The notes: generated from the letters alone by a model not told the origin. A stretch of DNA of 9,557 bases from Actinomycetota bacterium (GCA_003242605.1 QGUZ01000188.1:1-9557), one strand, 5' to 3'. Positions 1 through 6,389 are shown, counted from the stretch's first letter. A program made the numbers and translations.

Positions 1-1
1 G

Positions 2-997
2 AAGGTCTACTTCAACCACCGCACCGGCAAGGCGGAGAAGTGCACCTTCTGCTATCCGCGGATCGAGGTGGGCATGCCCACGGTCTGCTCGGAGACCTGC
101 GTGGGCCGGCTGCGCTACATCGGGCTCGTCCTGTACGACGTGGACCGGGTCGGCGAGGCCGCGGCCACCCCGGACCCGAAGGACCTGTACGAGGCGCAGA
201 AGGGCGTGTTCCTCGACCCGCACGACCCCGAGGTGATCGCGGCCGCCCGGGCCGAGGGCATCCCCGAGGACTGGCTGGAGGCCGCCCGCCGCTCGCCGGT
301 CTACCGGCTCATCTTCGACTTCGGCGTGGCGCTGCCGCTCCACCCGGAGTTCCGCACCATGCCGATGGTCTGGTACATCCCGCCGCTGTCCCCGGTGGTC
401 GACGCGCTCGTGGAGACCGGGCACGACGGCGAGGACGCCGGCAACCTGTTCGGCGCGATCGACGCGCTGCGCATCCCGGTCGAATACCTCGCCGAGCTGT
501 TCACCGCGGGCGACGTCGAGCCGGTGCGCGCCGTGCTGCGCCGCCTCGCCGCGATGCGCTCGTACATGCGCCGCATCAACCTCGGCGAGGAGCCGGACGA
601 GTCGATCGCGCAGGCGGTAGGCATGACCGGGGAGCGCATCCAGGAGATGTACCGGCTGCTCGCGATCGCCGCCTACGAGGAGCGGTACGTGATCCCCACG
701 GCGCACGCCGAGCAGGGCGCGCGGTTGGAGGAGTCCGACCTCGGCGGGTGCAGCCTCGACTACGCGGGCGGCCCCGGGATGGGCGGGCCGTTCGGCGAGG
801 CGTCCGGCCGCGTTGCGCCGGTCGCGGTGGAGACCTTCCACGCGCTCAAGGACCGCACCACCTCCGGCGCCCTCGCCACCGGCCGGGACGACCTGCGGGG
901 CCGCGTCAACCTGCTCAACTGGGACGGCAAGGGCCTCCCCGAGGGCCTGTTCCCACCGAAACGCGCCTCCGGCGGCACGGGGGAGGGGGAGTCATGA
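2..997 (+). CDS. narH: Respiratory nitrate reductase beta subunit NarH, C-terminal part (5' end outside window)
   Basis: This is the iron-sulfur electron-transfer subunit of the membrane-bound, cytoplasm-facing nitrate reductase NarGHI. It passes electrons from the NarI hemes to the molybdenum subunit NarG. The open frame runs from base 2, so the N-terminal third is missing; 331 residues remain. Near the start is a cysteine group, C14 and C17 followed by C29 and C33 (KCTFCYPR, then PTVCSETCVGR). This is the highly conserved Fe-S ligand block of NarH, followed by RLRYIGLVLYDVDRV, also typical. Later blocks such as RTMPMVWYIPPLSPVVD and MRRINLGEEP also fit the family. The TGA stop at 995-997 overlaps the narJ start in an ATGA, so translation is probably coupled. 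Base composition is very G+C rich. The identification is secure. Confidence 0.97.
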   Translation, partial: KVYFNHRTGKAEKCTFCYPRIEVGMPTVCSETCVGRLRYIGLVLYDVDRVGEAAATPDPKDLYEAQKGVFLDPHDPEVIAAARAEGIPEDWLEAARRSPVYRLIFDFGVALPLHPEFRTMPMVWYIPPLSPVVDALVETGHDGEDAGNLFGAIDALRIPVEYLAELFTAGDVEPVRAVLRRLAAMRSYMRRINLGEEPDESIAQAVGMTGERIQEMYRLLAIAAYEERYVIPTAHAEQGARLEESDLGGCSLDYAGGPGMGGPFGEASGRVAPVAVETFHALKDRTTSGALATGRDDLRGRVNLLNWDGKGLPEGLFPPKRASGGTGEGES

Positions 998-1644
998 GCC
1001 GGGCCGACGGCGACGGGCGCGTCGCGGTCACCCACCAGGTGGCCTCGGTGCTGCTCGGCTACCCGGACGAGCGGTTGTACCAGGCCCGCCCGGTGCTCCG
1101 CGAGGCGGTCGCCGGGCTCGGCGACGGCGAGGCGGCCGAGCGGCTGGCGGCGTTCCTCGACCACCTCGACGCCACCCCGCAGGCCGAGCTCGCCGCCCAC
1201 TACGTGGACGTCTTCGACTTCAAGCGGCGCTGCTGCCCGTACCTCACCTACTACACCTGCGGCGACACCCGCAGGCGCGGCATGGCGCTGCTCCGCTTCA
1301 AGCACGCCTTCCGCGCCGCCGGATTCGAGATCGCCGACGGCGAGCTGCCCGACCACCTCGCCGTGGTGTGCGAGCTGTCCGGCCGCGGCGCCGTACGCGA
1401 GGCCTGCCGCCTGCTGCGCGAGCACCGCCCCGGCATCGAGCTGCTGCTGCGCGCCCTGGAGGCGGAGGGCTCGCCGTACGCGCACGTCGTCGCCGCCGTC
1501 CTCGCCACCCTGCCGCCGCTCGGCGTCCGCGACCGCGAGGCCCTGTACCGGCTCGCCGCGCAGGGCCCGCCCGCCGAGGAGGTCGGCCTCGAACCGTACG
1601 GCGTCACGCCGCCGCCCGTCGCACACCTGGAGGAGCACCGTTGA
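994..1644 (+). CDS. narJ: Nitrate reductase molybdenum cofactor assembly chaperone NarJ
   Basis: This 216-residue protein has the usual length for NarJ, the cytoplasmic chaperone of the TorD/DmsD/NarJ group. NarJ binds apo-NarG, helps insert the molybdenum cofactor and Fe-S cluster, and controls membrane attachment of NarGH. Residues about 70-99 hold the family signature: a YVDVFDF segment, then LTYYTCGDTRRRGMAL. The N-terminal VASVLLGYPDERLY block also fits. The ATG at 994 lies inside the last codons of narH (ATGA overlap), and a purine-rich GGGAGGGGGAG stretch just upstream serves as ribosome binding site. The stop overlaps the narI start in the same way. Gene order narH-narJ-narI is the standard one. 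The C-terminus is rich in Ala, Pro and Glu, as is common in actinobacterial copies. Confidence 0.96.
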   Translation: MSRADGDGRVAVTHQVASVLLGYPDERLYQARPVLREAVAGLGDGEAAERLAAFLDHLDATPQAELAAHYVDVFDFKRRCCPYLTYYTCGDTRRRGMALLRFKHAFRAAGFEIADGELPDHLAVVCELSGRGAVREACRLLREHRPGIELLLRALEAEGSPYAHVVAAVLATLPPLGVRDREALYRLAAQGPPAEEVGLEPYGVTPPPVAHLEEHR

Positions 1645-2369
1645 ACGCGCTCGACGTCGCGCTGTGGGTGGTGGCCCCCTACATCGCGCTGACGAGCTTC
1701 GTGCTGGGCCACATCTGGCGCTACCGATACGACAAGTTCGGCTGGACCACCCGCTCCTCCCAGCTCTACGAGTCCCGCCTGCTGCGCATCGGCAGCCCGC
1801 TGTTCCACTTCGGCATCCTGATCGTGCTGCTCGGCCACGTCGTGGGCCTCGTCGTCCCCAAGTCGTGGACCGTGGCGCTCGGCATCGGCGAGGAGGCGTA
1901 CCACCTGCTCGCCGTCGTCCTCGGCACCGTGGCCGGGTTCTGCACCGTGGCGGGCCTGGCCATCCTCATCTACCGCCGGCGTACGGTCGGCCCGGTGTTC
2001 ACCGCGACCACCCGCAACGACAAGCTCATGTACGCGGTGCTCGCCGTCACCATCCTGCTCGGCCTGTACGCCACGGTGGCCGCGAACCTCGTCGGCGGCG
2101 GGTACGACTACCGCACCACGGTCTCGCCCTGGTTCCGCTCGATCTTCTACCTGCGGGCGCAGGGCGAGCTCATGGCCGACGCCCCGCTGCTGTTCCAGCT
2201 CCACGCGCTGAGCGCCCTGGTGCTGTTCGCGATCTGGCCGTTCACCCGCCTGGTCCACATGCTCACCGCACCCATCGGCTACCTCACCCGGCCGTACATC
2301 GTCTACCGCAGCCGCGACGACCGGCGTGGCACCCGCGCACCCCGCCGCGGCTGGGAACCGTCCCGCTGA
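1641..2369 (+). CDS. narI: Respiratory nitrate reductase gamma subunit NarI (cytochrome b, TTG start)
   Basis: NarI is the 242-residue integral membrane diheme cytochrome b that oxidises quinol and passes electrons to NarH. About five hydrophobic helices are visible, at about residues 7-25, 52-72, 88-110, 130-150 and 184-202. The histidines expected as axial heme ligands are present as H56, H66, H188 and H206. These sit almost exactly where the known ligands of E. coli NarI lie (H56, H66, H187, H205). The start is a TTG overlapping the narJ stop (TTGA), with GGAGGA at 1630-1635 just upstream. No other start fits the conserved N-terminus. It is the last gene of the nar operon, and a strong hairpin follows 14 bases after the stop. 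Confidence 0.96.
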   Translation: MNALDVALWVVAPYIALTSFVLGHIWRYRYDKFGWTTRSSQLYESRLLRIGSPLFHFGILIVLLGHVVGLVVPKSWTVALGIGEEAYHLLAVVLGTVAGFCTVAGLAILIYRRRTVGPVFTATTRNDKLMYAVLAVTILLGLYATVAANLVGGGYDYRTTVSPWFRSIFYLRAQGELMADAPLLFQLHALSALVLFAIWPFTRLVHMLTAPIGYLTRPYIVYRSRDDRRGTRAPRRGWEPSR

Positions 2370-2383
2370 CCGCCCACCCCACA

Positions 2384-2419
2384 CCCGCCCGTGCCGCGCC
2401 GTACGCGGGCACGGGCGGG
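2384..2419 (+). terminator. G+C-rich intrinsic terminator hairpin after narI
   Basis: CCCGCCCGTGCC at 2384-2395 pairs perfectly over 12 bp with GGCACGGGCGGG at 2408-2419. An inner 3-bp stem (GCG/CGC) and a 5-base loop lie between the arms. No U-tract follows, which is normal for terminators in very G+C-rich actinobacteria. It sits 14 bases after the narI stop and is the natural end of the nar transcript. Confidence 0.8.
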
Positions 2420-2466
2420 CCCGGTGGGCGGGCGCCGGCGCCTGCGAACGTGATCAGTCCAGGTCG

Positions 2467-2493
2467 GCTCGGCCCGCTGCGCGGCGGCCGAGC
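2467..2493. other. 8-bp inverted repeat in the nar/island junction
   Basis: GCTCGGCC (2467-2474) and GGCCGAGC (2486-2493) form a perfect stem with an 11-base loop. It lies between the nar terminator and the first damage-type promoter. It may be a second, back-up terminator or part of a control region. In G+C-rich DNA some such stems occur by chance, so the role is uncertain. Confidence 0.35.
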
Positions 2494-2521
2494 GACGTCC
2501 GTATCGGGCGTGAACGCGGAA

Positions 2522-2544
2522 TTGTCGTACCCGAGAACTACGAT
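2522..2544 (+). promoter_or_regulatory. RecA-NDp/PafBC-type (LexA-independent DNA-damage) promoter, copy 1
   Basis: TTGTCGTAC (2522-2530), eight bases, then TACGAT (2539-2544). The known mycobacterial RecA-NDp consensus is TTGTCRGTG-N8-TAnnnT, bound by PafBC with the sigma-70 holoenzyme. Here the TTGTC core, the R position, the exact 8-base spacer and the TAnnnT -10 box all match; only part of the GTG differs. An ordinary -35/-10 promoter would need about 17 bases between boxes, so the 8-base spacer is diagnostic. TCGTA and TACGA within it also form an inverted repeat. The following bases to about 2588 are shared with the second copy at 4318-4388. The transcript would start near 2551, about 100 bases before the gene at 2655. 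Confidence 0.68.
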
Positions 2545-2654
2545 GCCGCGCCGATGTGAGACGTTCGCCCTCCCCATCGGCCGGAGAAAAGGCGGTCCGG
2601 TGGACCTCTCCGGCTGAAGAGGGCGGACGTCTGACGTGAAAGAGAGGGGCGTCC

Positions 2655-3071
2655 GTGACGGAGGCGTGGACGGACCTGCGCCACGACGATCCGAATCCGG
2701 AATCCGACATGGTCTACGTGGGCGTGGGCGATGCGATCGTCCGTCTGGGCAGGCGCACCGACGATGATCCGTCCCCGATCTTCTGGTGTATCGACCGGCG
2801 CGATGACCACCTCGCGGACGGGGCGTTCCGGGACATGGCCATGCTGCGGATGGTGCCACCCGGCGACGCGGTGCAACGGATCATCGCGTTCGTCAGGCGG
2901 CGAGACGCCTTCGACATGCTGCGCTCCTGGCCGGCCGTCGCGGCGGCGGGCTGGAAGCCGGAAGACGTCCACGAGTTCCTGGTCGAGTGCGCCGAAGGAC
3001 CGCGGGAGGACGTCGCGGAGGCGGCGCGCGACTCTCTGGCCGGCGGACACCGCACGCCTTCGATCCTCTAG
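2655..3071 (+). CDS. Hypothetical 138-aa acidic protein behind the first damage-type promoter
   Basis: I do not recognise this family. The GTG start is preceded by AGAGAGGGG (2641-2649) at good ribosome-binding distance. The next in-frame Met, in SDMVYVGV, has no comparable site. The protein is soluble and acidic, with no signal peptide or membrane segment. The N-terminal half (about residues 19-75) alternates short hydrophobic runs with charged turns and includes YVGVGDAIVRLG and IFWCIDRRDDH, suggesting a beta-rich fold. The C-terminal half (about 74-130) looks helical, including a GWKPEDVHEFLVECAEG segment. It is the first gene of the island and probably co-transcribed with the next, though 226 bases with a second conserved element separate them. 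Size and company suggest an immunity-type protein, but this is inference only. Confidence 0.72.
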   Translation: MTEAWTDLRHDDPNPESDMVYVGVGDAIVRLGRRTDDDPSPIFWCIDRRDDHLADGAFRDMAMLRMVPPGDAVQRIIAFVRRRDAFDMLRSWPAVAAAGWKPEDVHEFLVECAEGPREDVAEAARDSLAGGHRTPSIL

Positions 3072-3228
3072 CGCGGAGAACAGGTGGCCATCGAGCCGTC
3101 CGAAGCGAGGCACCCGGGTCATGACGACCTGCGCTGCTCGACGTGTCCCCGGGAAGGGACGTGCCCGCCGTGATCCGCATGGCCGTACGGGCCGAACGCG
3201 ACGGCCTGGACGGCCGGAAGCGGGCCGG

Positions 3229-3260
3229 CGTCGAACCTTTCGTACACGAGCCGACGTCAC
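3229..3260 (+). promoter_or_regulatory. Conserved 32-bp upstream element, copy 1
   Basis: GTCGAACCTTTCGT (3230-3243) followed by a CGAGCCGA-GT-AC pattern. The same block stands at 4525-4556. Each copy ends 37-46 bases before the start codon of one of the two paralogous genes at 3298 and 4603, while the DNA around it has diverged. This marks it as a functional site, probably a promoter or operator. Its layout (GTCGAAC, eight bases, a CGA block) loosely echoes the damage-type promoter upstream. It contains only one half of a LexA-type TCGAAC-N4-GTTCGA box, so a normal SOS box is not supported. Confidence 0.5.
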
Positions 3261-3297
3261 TCGAAGCGTCGGCAGGAACAAGAGCAGTGGAGACGGC

Positions 3298-3837
3298 ATG
3301 GACGACACGAGCTTTCTCGGCAGCTACACGGTCGGCACCGACGCGGGAATGTGCTGCCTCTGGCAGCCCGAGCACTTCGCCCATGTGACGAGCTACGACG
3401 TCTGGGAGGACGCCCTCGGGAACGATCCCGCCATCGAGAGATCCATCGAGGCCGGAGCGTTCGTCCCGCTCTACCTCCACAGCGACGGGGTCTACCAGGT
3501 GACCCTCCGAACCGGCGCGCGAACTCCCCGCGAGAAGCGCTACACCACGGCCTCGTCGGAGCCGTACCTGCTGGTGTCGAAGGGAGCCGTGGCGCTCAGC
3601 GGCATCGAGGCGGTGGGAGCCGACCTCGACGCGGCCGAGACGATCGCCCTCGCCCCGGGGCGGTACGCGGTCGAGGTTCACCTGATCGACTGGCAGGCCG
3701 AGCCGGGCTCGACCGACGCGGACGGCAACGCGGTCGACGGCGCCCTTCCCGACTTCGTCGTCGAGATCAGCCCCGAGCCCGACCCCGCGCCGCCGTACCG
3801 GAGAACCGTCGAGACCTTCGACCTGCCGGAGGAGTGA
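3298..3837 (+). CDS. DUF6386-like small protein, paralogue A
   Basis: This 179-residue soluble protein is paralogous to the gene at 4603-5163 (about 60% identical by eye over the first 165 residues). Shared blocks are GSYT--TDAGMC-LWQPEHFAHV (about 8-30), SDGVY with a following V-LRTG (62-73), REKRYT, SSEPYLLVSKG, LAPGRY, and a C-terminal ALPDFVVEI-PE. The pattern of Thr-Asp-Ala-Gly strand, helix, S/GDGVY strand and APGRY strand recalls actinobacterial DUF6386-type proteins, which occur beside immunity genes; I hold this family call loosely. The ATG at 3298 has GTGGAGA upstream, and the first residues MDD match the paralogue, which fixes the start. No signal peptide or membrane helix is present. 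The function is unknown. Confidence 0.8.
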   Translation: MDDTSFLGSYTVGTDAGMCCLWQPEHFAHVTSYDVWEDALGNDPAIERSIEAGAFVPLYLHSDGVYQVTLRTGARTPREKRYTTASSEPYLLVSKGAVALSGIEAVGADLDAAETIALAPGRYAVEVHLIDWQAEPGSTDADGNAVDGALPDFVVEISPEPDPAPPYRRTVETFDLPEE

Positions 3838-4000
3838 CGCGGTGGCGTGCGTCATGGCCGGACTCCCGGCCGCGGCCCTCCGGCCTGGCGGACGCCGCGG
3901 CAGGGCTCCGCGCCACGCTGCCGGGGGTGAGCCGTACCCGCTGGGGAGGGCGCCGGCCGCCATCGATCCGTCCTCGCCGAAGGACGCGGAGGACCGAACC

Positions 4001-4282
4001 ATGCGCCACCTGAGAGTCCTCTGGCACCACGATCACGATGACGAGCCCGTGGAGATCTACAGCGAGCTGGACGACGAAGGTTACGAGGTCCGGAAGGTCG
4101 AGGTCTTCCGGAACGGCCGTCACGACCACGCGGACGCCGGGACCTCGACCGGACGGACCGGGTCGGCCGAGGTCCCGATCCCCGGCATCGAGGAGATCGC
4201 CGAGCTGGACGAGTTCACGCCGATGTGGGTGACCGCCGAGGAGTTCGAGGCGGTCTGGCGCAAGGCGATCGCGTCACACTGA
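4001..4282 (+). CDS. DUF6881-type small protein
   Basis: A 93-residue acidic protein starting MRHLRVLWHHDHDDEPVEIY. The run of W-H-D, D-E-P-V, YSELDDEGYEVRKVEVFR (about 19-36), then IEEIAELDEF and a C-terminal EFEAVW, matches my recollection of DUF6881 proteins. These are short, widely spread proteins of unknown function found in bacterial accessory regions. The start at ATG 4001 has GGAGGA (3989-3994) six bases upstream and matches the usual family N-terminus. The frame stays open upstream to 3842, but that extension is proline/arginine rich and not protein-like, so it is left out. A terminator hairpin follows five bases after the stop, so the gene probably ends a transcript. Confidence 0.8.
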   Translation: MRHLRVLWHHDHDDEPVEIYSELDDEGYEVRKVEVFRNGRHDHADAGTSTGRTGSAEVPIPGIEEIAELDEFTPMWVTAEEFEAVWRKAIASH

Positions 4283-4286
4283 TCGG

Positions 4287-4305
4287 TCCGGCCCTGCCGG
4301 CCGGA
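4287..4305 (+). terminator. Terminator-like hairpin after the DUF6881-type gene
   Basis: TCCGGCC (4287-4293) pairs perfectly with GGCCGGA (4299-4305) around a 5-base loop, just after the stop at 4280-4282. It separates the first transcription unit from the second damage-type promoter, 17 bases further on. There is no U-tract. Confidence 0.55.
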
Positions 4306-4321
4306 TGCCGGGCACAGGGAA

Positions 4322-4344
4322 TTGTCGTACCCCGCCCCTACGAT
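4322..4344 (+). promoter_or_regulatory. RecA-NDp/PafBC-type promoter, copy 2
   Basis: TTGTCGTAC (4322-4330), eight bases, TACGAT (4339-4344). It is identical to copy 1 in both boxes and in spacing, while the spacer itself differs (CCCGCCCC against CCGAGAAC). That is the pattern expected of a protein-read promoter. The downstream 40 bases, including GTGAGACGTTCG, are also shared with copy 1. A transcript would begin near 4351 and have a leader of about 250 bases before the gene at 4603. Confidence 0.68.
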
Positions 4345-4602
4345 GCCGCCGTCGGCGTGAGACGTTCGACCTCGCCACGGCCCGGAGAACGGCCGTCGTC
4401 TCGTCGGACGACATGCCGGGGGAAGCGGGCGGCGTCGCCGCCATGCGCCTCCGGTATGGGCGTTTCCCGCTGCTTCGGCCGCGGATCAGGCCCTCCGGAC
4501 GGGACCGGCGTATCGGGTGTGGGGTGTCGAACCTTTCGTGTGCGAGCCGAAGTGACCGTGCACGGATCGCTCTGATCTTGGACTGACGTATCGAGGTGAG
4601 CG
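4345..4602 (+). other. Long leader of the second cassette, no gene seen
   Basis: Together with the hairpin and promoter, bases 4283-4602 form a 320-base stretch without a convincing gene. Open frames exist, but their proteins are Arg/Gly/Ser rich and unlike any domain. The segment 4345-4388 continues the leader shared with copy 1. In copy 1 a whole gene (2655-3071) fills the space between the leader and the second element; here only about 136 unrelated bases do. The second conserved element lies at 4525-4556. A GAGGTGAG site at 4594-4601 serves the next gene. Confidence 0.5.
4525..4556 (+). promoter_or_regulatory. Conserved 32-bp upstream element, copy 2
   Basis: TGTCGAACCTTTCGT (4525-4539) followed by GCGAGCCGAAGTGAC. 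It aligns without gaps to 3229-3260 with about six differences. It ends 46 bases before ATG 4603. Conservation here, against the diverged flanks, suggests a control site specific to this paralogue pair. Confidence 0.5.
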
Positions 4603-5163
4603 ATGGACGACGAGAACCTTCTGGGCAGCTACACGATCATGACCGATGCGGGCATGTGCGCTCTCTGGCAGCCCGAACACTTCGCTCATGTCGGCGACGA
4701 CGAATGGGCCGATGTCCTCGGCACCGACGCCGCGATGGAAAGCTGCATCGAGGCGGGGGTGTTCGTCCCGCTCAACATCGGAAGCGACGGCGTCTACCGG
4801 GTGGTCCTCCGAACGGGTGAGCGGACCGCCCGGGAGAAGCGCTACACCCAGCTCTCCTCCGAGCCGTACCTGCTCGTCTCGAAGGGGGTCGTGGCGCTCA
4901 GCGGCGTGGAGTACATCCTCGGCCAGGAAGAGGCCGAAAAGATCGACCTGGCCCCGGGGAGATACACGGTCACGGTCCATTGGATCGAATGGGAGGCCGA
5001 GCCGGGATCGGTCGACGCGCGAGGAAAAGTGACCGGCTCGGCCCTGCCCGATTTCGTGGTCGAGATCACCCCCGAACGCCGGCCCGCGCCGACGTACCGC
5101 AAAAACGTCAACACCTTCGACTGGGACGAGTGGGTTCGCCGCATCTTGCGCGACAAGGAGTGA
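4603..5163 (+). CDS. DUF6386-like small protein, paralogue B
   Basis: This 186-residue paralogue of the gene at 3298 shares the blocks SYTIMTDAGMCALWQPEHF (9-27), SDGVYRVVLRTGERT, SSEPYLLVSKG, LAPGRYTVTVHWIEWEAEPG, and ALPDFVVEITPE. It has one codon fewer around residue 33 and a longer, basic-acidic tail (NTFDWDEWVRRILRDKE), where paralogue A stops after TFDLPEE. It has no membrane segment or signal peptide. The ATG has GAGGTGAG four bases upstream. An Imm21-like gene lies two genes downstream. The tentative DUF6386 link and an immunity-type role rest on recall of motif pattern and context; there is no catalytic motif. Confidence 0.8.
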   Translation: MDDENLLGSYTIMTDAGMCALWQPEHFAHVGDDEWADVLGTDAAMESCIEAGVFVPLNIGSDGVYRVVLRTGERTAREKRYTQLSSEPYLLVSKGVVALSGVEYILGQEEAEKIDLAPGRYTVTVHWIEWEAEPGSVDARGKVTGSALPDFVVEITPERRPAPTYRKNVNTFDWDEWVRRILRDKE

Positions 5164-5228
5164 GGAGGGGCGGCCGTCGCCACCGCGTCCGGCGCCGGGA
5201 CGGCGCCCGGATCCGCCCCGGCGTCGGC

Positions 5229-5248
5229 CGGTGAGCCGCCGCTCACCG
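5229..5248. terminator. Perfect 8-bp hairpin between paralogue B and the next gene
   Basis: CGGTGAGC (5229-5236), loop CGCC, GCTCACCG (5241-5248). A second G+C-rich stem (CCGGCGCC with GGCGCCCGG) lies just before it at about 5189-5210. The placement 65 bases after the stop suits a terminator of the second cassette. It also lies directly upstream of the next gene, so an operator or leader role cannot be excluded. Confidence 0.45.
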
Positions 5249-5289
5249 ATGCGTGTGAGCACTTCTTTGATGTGCCTCGAATCAATGTC

Positions 5290-5850
5290 ATGATCATCAG
5301 GCTTGAGCCACCGCATGGCGTGCCGCCGCTCCTCATCGGCATGTCGATCGACGAGTCGCGCGACGCCGTGGCCCTCTGGGGTGATGTCGAGGAGCTTCCG
5401 GCGACGCCCGGCAGGGCGTTCGCGCTGCGCGCCCGGGACGAGGATCTGACCCGGGACGTCTTCGCCTACTTCGAGGACGGCGCAGGCGGCGGCGTCACGG
5501 CCGTCGAGGTGTGGCGGCCGGAGCCGGCCACGCGGCCCGGGGCGAACGTGCAGGTGCGCTACGGCGAGCTGGACGTCTTCGGCCTTCCCGCCGACGACGT
5601 TCTCCGCATCCTGCGGGACCGGGGTGTCGAGGTCGACGAATCCGATCCCTTCTATCCGAGCTGCCCCCGGCTCCTGTTGGGGTTCAACCGGGAGGGCGGT
5701 GCCCACGCCGACGAGGAGACGGGAATGGCGCGATTCTTCGAGTCGGTCCTCGTCTCGTATCCCGGCTACGACGACCCCGAGCGGCTCGCCGCGGAGCGCA
5801 TGCGCCTCGAGGAGGACTTGCGCCGGCATGGGATCGTGCCGCCGCGATGA
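5290..5850 (+). CDS. Conserved hypothetical protein of actinobacterial accessory regions
   Basis: A 186-residue soluble protein. The opening IIRLEPPHGVPPLLIGMSIDESRDAV is a compact strand-turn-helix (an ...PP-GV-PL-IGMS-EEA type start). The later VQVRYGELDVFGLPADDVLRILRDRG and the C-terminal ARFFESVLVSYPGYDDPER fit a recurring family of unnamed actinobacterial hypothetical proteins in which a V-Y--LDVF--PAD-V segment and a FFESVLV--PGY-D segment are constant. I know of no assigned function. The start is uncertain: ATG 5290 fits the domain edge, and GTG 5272 would add six residues; neither has a strong ribosome site. The stop overlaps the alternative start (ATG 5847) of the next gene, and three genes to 7006 run as one unit. 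Confidence 0.78.
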   Translation: MIIRLEPPHGVPPLLIGMSIDESRDAVALWGDVEELPATPGRAFALRARDEDLTRDVFAYFEDGAGGGVTAVEVWRPEPATRPGANVQVRYGELDVFGLPADDVLRILRDRGVEVDESDPFYPSCPRLLLGFNREGGAHADEETGMARFFESVLVSYPGYDDPERLAAERMRLEEDLRRHGIVPPR

Positions 5851-5861
5851 AAGGCCGACGG

Positions 5862-6389
5862 ATGAAGTGGATAGAGGCGACGGGCGGCCCGGTCGTCCTG
5901 ATCGCCCGGGACGACGTGCCGCTATGGACGGGCCACGAGGGCGACTATGACCGGGCGTGCGAGGTCGCGGTCAAGGGCGTGCAGCGTGTCTTTGAGATAT
6001 CCGACTACATCGAGGCGCAGGCGCTCCGGCGCGCCCTTCTGGATTTCAAGCTCGACTGCCCCGATGCGGCCGAGACGCTCGCCTCGGATCCGGTGTTCGC
6101 CCGAATCCTGAACAGGCTTTCCGAATCGCTGAAAACCGTGTACGACGGCCGGGGAGAGGTGCCCGCGAGAAGATGGCGTGAACAGCACGAATCGTGGTCC
6201 TCACTGGCGGAGCGGGAGTACGACAAAAAGGTCCGCGTGAACTATGCCCGCAGAATGCCCCGGTGGCATGAGTGGAGCGAGGAGGACCGACGTGAGGTGC
6301 TCACGATTCTGGCGGCTCCGTACATTCTCGATGATGAGATGTTGCAGGAGCTCCGCGCCGTGGTGAGCCGAGCGTCCGAGGAGGATTGA
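5862..6389 (+). CDS. Imm21-like N-terminus on an unrelated helical C-terminal part
   Basis: A 175-residue protein. Residues 1-34 (KWIEATGGPVVLI, then LWTG--GDYDRACEV) closely recall the N-terminus of Imm21 immunity proteins, whose hallmark is W-ES-GGPL--- followed by DYDRAC-V. In Imm21 the sequence continues with a beta-rich part containing an LGDEP-T block. Here it switches after residue 34 to a highly charged, helix-rich region (YIEAQALRRALLDF, ARILNRLSESLKTVYDG, WHEWSEEDRREVLTILAAPY) without that block. The protein may therefore be a chimera or a divergent branch. ATG 5862 has AAAGG seven bases upstream; ATG 5847 would add five residues and overlap the previous stop. The stop TGA at 6387-6389 overlaps the next ATG. 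Confidence 0.75.
   Translation: MKWIEATGGPVVLIARDDVPLWTGHEGDYDRACEVAVKGVQRVFEISDYIEAQALRRALLDFKLDCPDAAETLASDPVFARILNRLSESLKTVYDGRGEVPARRWREQHESWSSLAEREYDKKVRVNYARRMPRWHEWSEEDRREVLTILAAPYILDDEMLQELRAVVSRASEED

Noticed and set aside
40..993. Long + strand open frame before narJ in the narJ frame
   Set aside because: It overlaps narH, whose conserved Fe-S cysteine blocks are in the other frame; the overlapping protein is Arg/Gly/Pro rich, typical of a G+C-rich shadow frame.
1251..2384. 377-codon minus-strand open frame
   Set aside because: Antisense to narJ and narI, low-complexity composition, no ribosome site or domain-like blocks.
3230..3245. LexA SOS box at the GTCGAAC site
   Set aside because: Only the left half (TCGAAC) is present; the GTTCGA half at the required distance is missing in both copies.
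3842..4000. N-terminal extension of the DUF6881-type gene
   Set aside because: The extension is Pro/Arg/Gly rich, and the strong GGAGGA site and family N-terminus place the start at 4001.
2893..4002. Long minus-strand open frame across the first cassette
   Set aside because: Shadow of the genes at 2655 and 3298; the + strand proteins have a paralogue (3298/4603) and ribosome sites, the antisense one does not.
5161..5289. Fusion of paralogue B to the next gene by readthrough of TGA 5161-5163
   Set aside because: The frame is indeed open across the gap, but a hairpin and low-complexity sequence lie between, and 110 open bases are common at this G+C.
4486..5829. 447-codon minus-strand open frame
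   Set aside because: Antisense to two supported + strand genes; repetitive Arg/Gly/Asp/Val composition and no recognisable domain.
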